In this document: positions 58,295 through 64,000 of the stretch, piece after piece | Numbering within the stretch: position 1 is the stretch's first letter | How the letters are laid out: each line of letters starts with the position of its first letter | Assembly: GCA_020002185.1 (NCBI GenBank) | Contig: CM034537.1 | Location: 10,250,140-10,314,139 of the forward strand | Length of the DNA stretch: 64,000 bases | Source of the DNA: Paraescarpia echinospica | Lineage: Eukaryota; Annelida; Polychaeta; Sabellida; Siboglinidae | Direction: 5' to 3' | Position numbers and translations under genes: made by a program | Notes under the pieces: model-generated | What the model saw: only the letters and a program-made list of their open reading frames with translations | Databases searched by the model: none | What the model was told of the DNA's origin: nothing

Positions 58295-58681
58295 CTACGA
58301 CTTCCGGCTTCTCTCCTGCCGGGAATGGCCGAGGCGATCCCGTCGAAGCAGGGACGATACCCGCATGACATCGACTAGTAGGCCCTCGCCGCGAGATCGT
58401 TTCCTCACAGCACGAAGCTGACACCGAGACCCGACGAAGCCGCCCAGACAGATGCACCGACACAAACCGAAGATATTGCCGGGGAGCAAGAGGCTACCAC
58501 CGTTCTCGCAACCGGAACACACGCTAGCGCCAATGGTCGTTGGACCGACAGCTAATAATGTGACAAATATGAGTGCCATGAACGAAATGTTTCTACCTTG
58601 CACCACCCAAACCATAGTAGACACGTTTCTGCAAGCAGGACGCTGCATGACTGTCGCAGAGAGTTCTTTGGACTTTTGCAA
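58295..58681 (-). CDS. Small EGF-like ORF, possible secreted or membrane protein
   Basis: A 128-codon minus frame in a locally GC-rich patch. Residues ~36-52 (MALIFVTLLAVGPTTIGAS) form a hydrophobic stretch like a signal peptide or anchor. They are followed at once by VCSGCENGGS...GLCRCICLGGFVGSRCQ, six cysteines with NGG and G(F)xGxxC spacing that resemble an EGF-like module; the third Cys is displaced. A basic tail (SRGEG, RQERSRKS) ends in a stop. A good donor-like sequence (ATG|GTAAGA on minus) lies just after the stop, so the true gene may be spliced differently. If the start is one of the later Met codons (VSTMVW or SFMALIF), the hydrophobic segment would sit at the N-terminus. Host gene rather than transposon is inferred. 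Confidence 0.4.
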   Translation of the reverse strand: MQKSKELSATVMQRPACRNVSTMVWVVQGRNISFMALIFVTLLAVGPTTIGASVCSGCENGGSLLLPGNIFGLCRCICLGGFVGSRCQLRAVRKRSRGEGLLVDVMRVSSLLRRDRLGHSRQERSRKS

Positions 58682-61128
58682 CGACGATTTGTGTTAATGT
58701 GAACTGTCTTTTACACTCTCTCGCGTCCGGAGTGATGTGGTAATTCTTGCACCACGTGACTGGGTAGTTGTTCTTATACTTTCGGCTCGTCGCGGGTTTT
58801 CAGAATGAACGCCAAAGAAGGAAAACGTCAACTGGTAGTAACGGGAAGGCACAAGTTGCAACAGTCTTAGGGCAGCAGTGAATGTGGTAGTTGTCACAGT
58901 CGCGCCAGCTCTGAAGATACAAGTTGCAAGAGTCTTATACCAACAGAAGCAGACTCCAATTATGCCCTCTTTGTCGCCGTCGGTTGATCATTGAGCTGCA
59001 ATGCCAGGGGCTTCTCTGCCTCGGAGTTGTTAAGATGCTTAGTGACGTCTTCTTCTGCCGTCATAGGGCGTAATATCGTACACGTGTGGCCACTGCCGGC
59101 GACAGACGCGCTGTCCATTGGCCAGACAGGCGCGGGGTCAGCTGTTTATGTGTGACGATAATGTCAACCGGTGAAGGCAATGATCATTTCATTCACCTAC
59201 GCGGACATTCGCGTGTGATTAGATGGTCAGTTTGGCGACCACGACCGTCATATATCAATCACCACTGGACACTCCCAGCGATGAAATCATATGCCGTGAC
59301 TATTTTGCAGGTGCATCAATACAAACGATATTAAAACAATATCGTCGGTATGGTTTTGCGCAACGCAACCGCGGCCACAACAAACGCCGGGTTTATGTGG
59401 ACACGGATGCGGTGCCATTATGAAGTAATCAGCTGCTGTAAAAAAAATGCGGTGTAAACCACATGCTATCCTATTGATAGGTTGCGGAACAATCTCGGTT
59501 GCATGTATGATCTCAATAATTAGTGTTAGATCACCGGAGTTATTCGATTTTGTATTATAAATATCAGATGATGGCTGTATTGAAGAACATTTATGTAACC
59601 TCAGCTCTTGGTCAGCAAGTTACTGCAGTCGGCCGCAGTATCACAGAACAACATAGCAATACAACAACAGCTTTATTGCTTGTTAAAGATTCTTCTATAG
59701 TTTGTTTAGCCATCGCGAATCCGGTTTTGTATGTCCAGATATGTAGTGTGTTAATAGTTTAAGTGATCTGTTGAATAAAAAATCGTATTTTAATTGATTA
59801 AAAAATAGTTTTGGTCGTTTCATTTGGTAGTTTGCGCAGCCAACTGCTCAATCGACATGTGTTCAGAGCTCGCTCCGCTCGATAGAAAATAGTTCCGTTG
59901 GAGGAAACCAATAAACAACACCCCTCGCCCCGTCTTCCAATGTCAAGTCCGAGAGAAGTGCTGAAGCTACTGCAGAAAGCTTGACTGTTGGCACGAATTC
60001 CCAAACATGTTTCGCTTTCCCTATCTGCCTGCATTGGGAGACGTTAATAATTACAGGATGTTGACGTATATTGGGGTGAACCCTAAGATGACACCACTGA
60101 TGGAAACAATATGTGAATGTTTTCTATAATGTGCAATTGTAATCAGTTGTCAATTGTCACAATGGTGAAAATACAGTTGCTTGTTATCGCCCACCCTGCT
60201 TACTTTGTTCTTGCAATTCGGCATGGCTGACCTGAAGGGGTAGCACAGATTTCAACCTATATACCGACATTATATATATATCTTTGATATCAGATATGCA
60301 TATAATACAATACAAATGAGTCCTAAATACGAGAAACTACAACTCTCTACTGACTGTTCTTTTTCAACTGGAAATAAAGAATTGCTTATAGCAACTAAAG
60401 CAGTGTTTTTTACCTGGGGGTATTTTCGGGAGTTAACACAAACTTTGTAAATTATGAAGATTGTTCAGTAATTAATTCATCACAACTACGCTCTTGTAGC
60501 ACGTTGCATTGAAGATATATTTTTAGGAAAGACGTACCAAACGTACGATGCTGAAAGATGAAGTCCAAGATGAAGTCCCATACAATCAGAAAGGATCTCA
60601 TCAAGTCATGTCTTGTTGAAGCATCGAGGCTTGTCCATGGCGAAGGAAAATGGAGACAGAACCAGGTATCACTTAAGCACACACACCTTGAAAACTGAAT
60701 ATCTGAGAAGAGCGAGCTCACCTTGGGACCAGGCCGTTTAATTGTAGAAATGTTAGCGAACCCCTAGATGCTTCGCGCTTCAAATGAATGAATCATTGTT
60801 GTATATTGTTCACAACTGCATATTCATAAAGACGACTATGTAAATGAGACCTGGTTGCTCTTAAAACTGTTTACCACGGGGTGTCAAGAACCACAGAATT
60901 GTCAGTGAATGTGAAGAAGTTGGGTCCGATTTCAGTGTTCTTCTATTCAATATGGAAGATTGCTAGTTATCACCGAGACAGCATGTCATCGTGTGATCGA
61001 ATTAAAAGAAAACAATCATTTTGTTCATGGAAATGGAAGAACTGCTGCAGACCAACATGGCAGGCGACGAAGTCAGATAAAAAAAATCCATACAGTTATC
61101 ATAAAGCTTGGCTATTATATTGCATATC
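58682..61128. other. No confident feature
   Basis: GC-richer to about 59420, then AT-rich. A plus frame at 59223-59423 contains IICRDYFAGASIQTILKQYRRYG followed by basic residues, which loosely recalls helix-turn-helix N-termini of transposon proteins but is too short to assign. Confidence 0.35.
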
Positions 61129-61138
61129 TTGGGTGTGT

Positions 61139-61235
<97 letters not shown>
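61129..61235. repeat. GT microsatellite
   Basis: About 50 GT dimers. Cys-Val and Thr-His frames through it are artefacts. Confidence 0.95.
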
Positions 61236-61236
<1 letters not shown>

Positions 61237-62404
61237 TATGTGGTGTGAAAGAAAACATCACAGCCAAGACACAACATATATTGGAACTTGCTGATGACCT
61301 GCGATTTGCTTTTTCGTATGCTACTTCCGCTCGGTACCCCGTCACCCCCAGTGTTTATATGATGCCATGTGTTACAGAATTGTTCATGCAGCCCTTTTTC
61401 TGTTTGTATAAAGTTACACCAACTATTGTGTAGGTTGGTAATGGGCAATCCAAATTTATTAATTCACAGGGATTGCCTCTGTGCACAGACAATCTATACA
61501 GTGTATTTCGCATCCTGTACACATACAGGTACATAAAGATTATCCTGGTGTCCAACTGATATATGTACCGCATAGGTTATGTACTACAATTTGTACATAT
61601 ATATAATAATTTTCCATTCTAGCTAGTTAGTGACTGAAAAAAAACCTTCAATGCTGTTAGGCATATTTACAGCACACGAATTGTCACAGATTTACAATAT
61701 ATCAATTCAAAGGAAAAAGATACCTGTGTGCATACTGCACACCTTCTATATTACTAGCTAGATTAGCTTTATCTGTGACAAATTCTATCAATGCAAAAGA
61801 CATTGATAGCGAGACGACACAACTTCAACCATACACGATATTTTCATATGTAAAGTATTATTTGTCATACATTTGATCTTATTTTAGAGGTTCGGAAGGC
61901 AATATATAGCTAATGTATTATTTTACTTATTTCAGTTTTTATGTAACTAAATGTTCTTTAAACAGTTTCTTTTGTCGAGTTTGGTATTAGATGTTTCAAT
62001 CAACCGTTCCCAATACTAGGTTATAATGTTATCACATGTTAAGCGTATTGTCCTGGAAGACGAAGAACCAGTAACTGATTGATAGTTATGTCTCTTGTGT
62101 AGCAGTGCCATATATACAGCTAGATTTTAGTCGAAGGATATTCCTAGCATCAGAGGCCTTTTGTAGAAATAGAATATTATATGACAGAGGCATCTCAATG
62201 AATCGTAAAGCATGCTTATATTGAGTCCTGGTTATTGTTGTTATTTTTCCTGTCACTGAAACGTGAAAATTAAACGGAAAACGATACGTCTTATTGTTTT
62301 AATTGTATTAAGAAAATTCGAAAAATTGAACGCTTTGAGAAATCTGTTTCCTCGAACACATCATGACATATGCACTTAATTGAGTGTTAAATAGTAATAT
62401 AGTA

Positions 62405-63440
62405 CAGCCAGCATTGGAGGAAGAACAATCACAAACCTGCGGTTTACTGATGACATCGATGTCGTAGCAGGACACAAGATTAGGCCAGCCTAGTGAAACG
62501 TATGGACATATATTTTTTCAGACAATCGCATGGACACTAATGTAGATAAAACAAAGCTCATGACAACTCAAATGGTATACAAACACGGCTACACGTCAAT
62601 GGAAAATAATTAGTCCTTCAAATAAGGGAAGGTAAGTTTTTATATAGCGCAGTATCCAGTCCTCATGACTGCTCAAAGCGCATTAAACTTTACTCCCTAT
62701 TCGTACAATCATGAACACATTCATACAGCTGAGTGAACTGGAGCAACGTAGAGTGAACGAACCTTCGACACCGCAGCACAGGGTTCGAACACGGGTTCTC
62801 TCTATCGAGAGTGAGAAGCTCTAGTTACTGCGCTACTGTGCTCCAATATATATCTGTGTAACGCTGTTGTAAGTAGGATCAAAACCAGAAGTCCTTTCAA
62901 GAACTGCACAAACCTCAGCCACGACTTGCAAGACTAAAACCAATGTAGAAAAACAGCAACATGAACTTTTAAAGTAAAATAAGACTGATACGTGAACTTG
63001 TCATATTAATCTGTTTGCGCGCTTGCAAGACATGGATCCTAACAGCGGATCTAAAATGAGAATGCAAGCTTTAGAGATGAGACATTACAGAACAATCTTG
63101 TATATCCATACACAGACTACGTCACCAAAAAGGAAGTAAAAATGAAATCAGTCGAAACATGAGGCAACACGAAGACATACTGTCTACACTCATAGGACGC
63201 AAACTGGGATAGTGTGGACATGTCACAAGATCTACTTGCCTGGCAAAAACCATCCTCCAAGGCACAGTGAGATGGAAAAGAGGGAGATGCATGCAGAAAG
63301 GGACTGGAATGACAATACCAAAAATTGAACAGGTTTTGAGTTCTACGAATCACAGATGGCGGCAAAATACCGGTAACGATGGAGGCAGAGTTTGCTATTA
63401 TCGTTAGAGGTGCCCCAACGACCTTGGTATGCGTAGGATA
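62405..63440 (+). pseudogene. RTE-like LINE fragment, plus strand
   Basis: GGRTITNLRFTDDIDVVAG is the RT catalytic box with the usual Ala replaced by Thr. After the SINE at 62626-62843 come degraded blocks (MDPNSGSKMRMQALEMRHYR, then IVWTCHK, KNHPPRHSEM, ERDWNDNTKN) corresponding to the C-terminal part of RTE/BovB-type pol. Many frameshifts. Confidence 0.65.
62626..62843 (-). mobile_element. tRNA-derived SINE inside the LINE fragment
   Basis: On minus, the head has an A-box-like TAGCGCAGTAACTAGAGC (62818-62835) and a B-box-like GTGTTCGAACCCTG (62779-62792) about 26 bp apart, the arrangement of an RNA polymerase III promoter. The body ends in a GCGCTTTGAGC...GCGCTATATAAA segment and AACTTACC. 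It interrupts the LINE coding blocks. Promoter boxes are seen; the SINE call is inference. Confidence 0.65.
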
Positions 63441-63444
63441 TGTC

Positions 63445-63897
63445 CCGCTAGTCTTCGTCATCGAGACTTAACTATGTAATGCAGGCTATCCAGACCTGCC
63501 CTCCTCATCACTTCTTCATTGGTGATGTGCTCTATCCACGATATGCCCAATATGAACCGGAGACATCGTCGGTGGAATATGTCTAGTTTGTTTATATCCT
63601 CGCCGTATTCTTCCACGTTTCACAAGCATATATCGCTGTTGGTATTACGATTGACATGTAAAGACGTAGTTTTATGTCCTTTCTGATGGTGTTACTGGAC
63701 CATATTGGACGTAGTCTTTGGAACACTGCTGATGCCTTGCCTATCCTCGCTCGTACATCTACTTCCGCGTCGCCTTTCCTAGAGATATAGCTTCCGAGGT
63801 AAGGGAAGTTCTCGACGCATTGCAACTCTTGCTGACCGATCACAATGTGGGGGTCAGATCCATCACCAACGGAAACATAGTAATCAAAAACAAACAC
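63445..63897 (-). pseudogene. LINE C-terminal fragment, minus strand
   Basis: FPYLGSYISRKGDAEVDVRA, IGKASAVFQRLRPIW, SIVIPTAIYACETWK, then DINKLDIFHRRCLRFILGIS and HITNEEVMRRAGLDSLHYIV, ending near RRLAGHILRIP. This is the post-catalytic domain of a non-LTR retrotransposon of the RTE/Jockey-related type, convergent with the plus-strand fragment. Upstream of 63900 the sequence to the window end is unassigned. Confidence 0.75.
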
Positions 63898-64000
63898 AGG
63901 TAATGACGTCTTTCCGCCGATTTCTGGTGCCCAACTTATTGGTCTGTTTGAACGGGTAGATTACACCCTGTCCTATAGCTTCGTCGTGTTACAGACCTCT

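Noticed and set aside
59223..59423. Helix-turn-helix-like ORF (DYFAGASIQTILKQYRRYG)
   Set aside because: Too short, no flanking domain, and similarity only to a vague memory of transposon N-termini.
62779..62835. A genuine tRNA gene
   Set aside because: A and B boxes are present, but no cloverleaf can be closed and the unit continues into a SINE body.

Overview
The window is eukaryotic, from a repeat-rich invertebrate genome. There are no bacterial-type operons. Microsatellites and minisatellites are dense, and nearly all recognisable coding sequence belongs to transposable elements. A marine invertebrate such as a mollusc would fit the mix of Ty3/Gypsy, CR1- and RTE-like LINEs, a Penelope-like element, a tRNA-derived SINE and long-TIR DNA transposons, but the species cannot be fixed from this sequence. 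Two host coding candidates are visible: one spliced exon resembling GDA1/CD39 NTPDases (6044-6339, minus) and a small EGF-like ORF (58295-58681, minus).

The central observation is a set of three diverged relatives of one DNA-transposon superfamily. Element E1 (10689-19001, coding on minus) has ~140 bp TIRs starting TAGTCC and an ATT target duplication. Element E2 (37482-41155, coding on plus) has ~460-620 bp subrepeated TIRs starting TAGTA and an AGA target duplication. Element E3 (about 53145-55918, coding on plus) is left-truncated and has a TAGTC right end. E1 and E2 share a gene order: a putative transposase region, then a FEN1/XPG-like nuclease region, then a Cys-rich C-terminus. E3 retains only nuclease-region fragments. 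As I recall, the little-studied Academ superfamily (AcademX lineage) carries an XPG nuclease beside its transposase, and this is my best placement. A lone E2-type TIR lies at 52496-52958.

Layout. 1-8 kb: microsatellites, two minisatellites, a 46/47-bp satellite (2854-4254), the NTPDase-like exon and a 9-bp array. 8-10.7 kb: degenerate ~0.5 kb repeats and a 321-bp MITE. 10.7-19.0 kb: E1, split inside its nuclease region by a Ty3/Gypsy element (11987-16525) with a 5-bp target duplication. 19.9-21.2 kb: two abutting LINE fragments. 23.3-26.7 kb: a second, 5'-truncated Gypsy. 29.0-37.3 kb: a duplicated ~1.6 kb unit, whose second copy is split by a CR1-like LINE, with a TIR element and 1 kb of purine-rich DNA between the copies. 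37.5-41.2 kb: E2. 41.8-42.4 kb: a Penelope-like fragment. 42.7-52.5 kb: mostly simple repeats, including CAG, CA and a 0.7 kb ACTC tract. 52.5-55.9 kb: the lone TIR and E3. 56-62 kb: little beyond the EGF-like ORF and microsatellites. 62.4-63.9 kb: two convergent LINE fragments, one holding a SINE.

Relative order of events: ~0.5 kb repeats, then E1 inserted into one of them, then the Gypsy inserted into E1. All element genes carry stops or frameshifts, so nothing here looks autonomously active, although E2 and the first Gypsy are structurally nearly complete.
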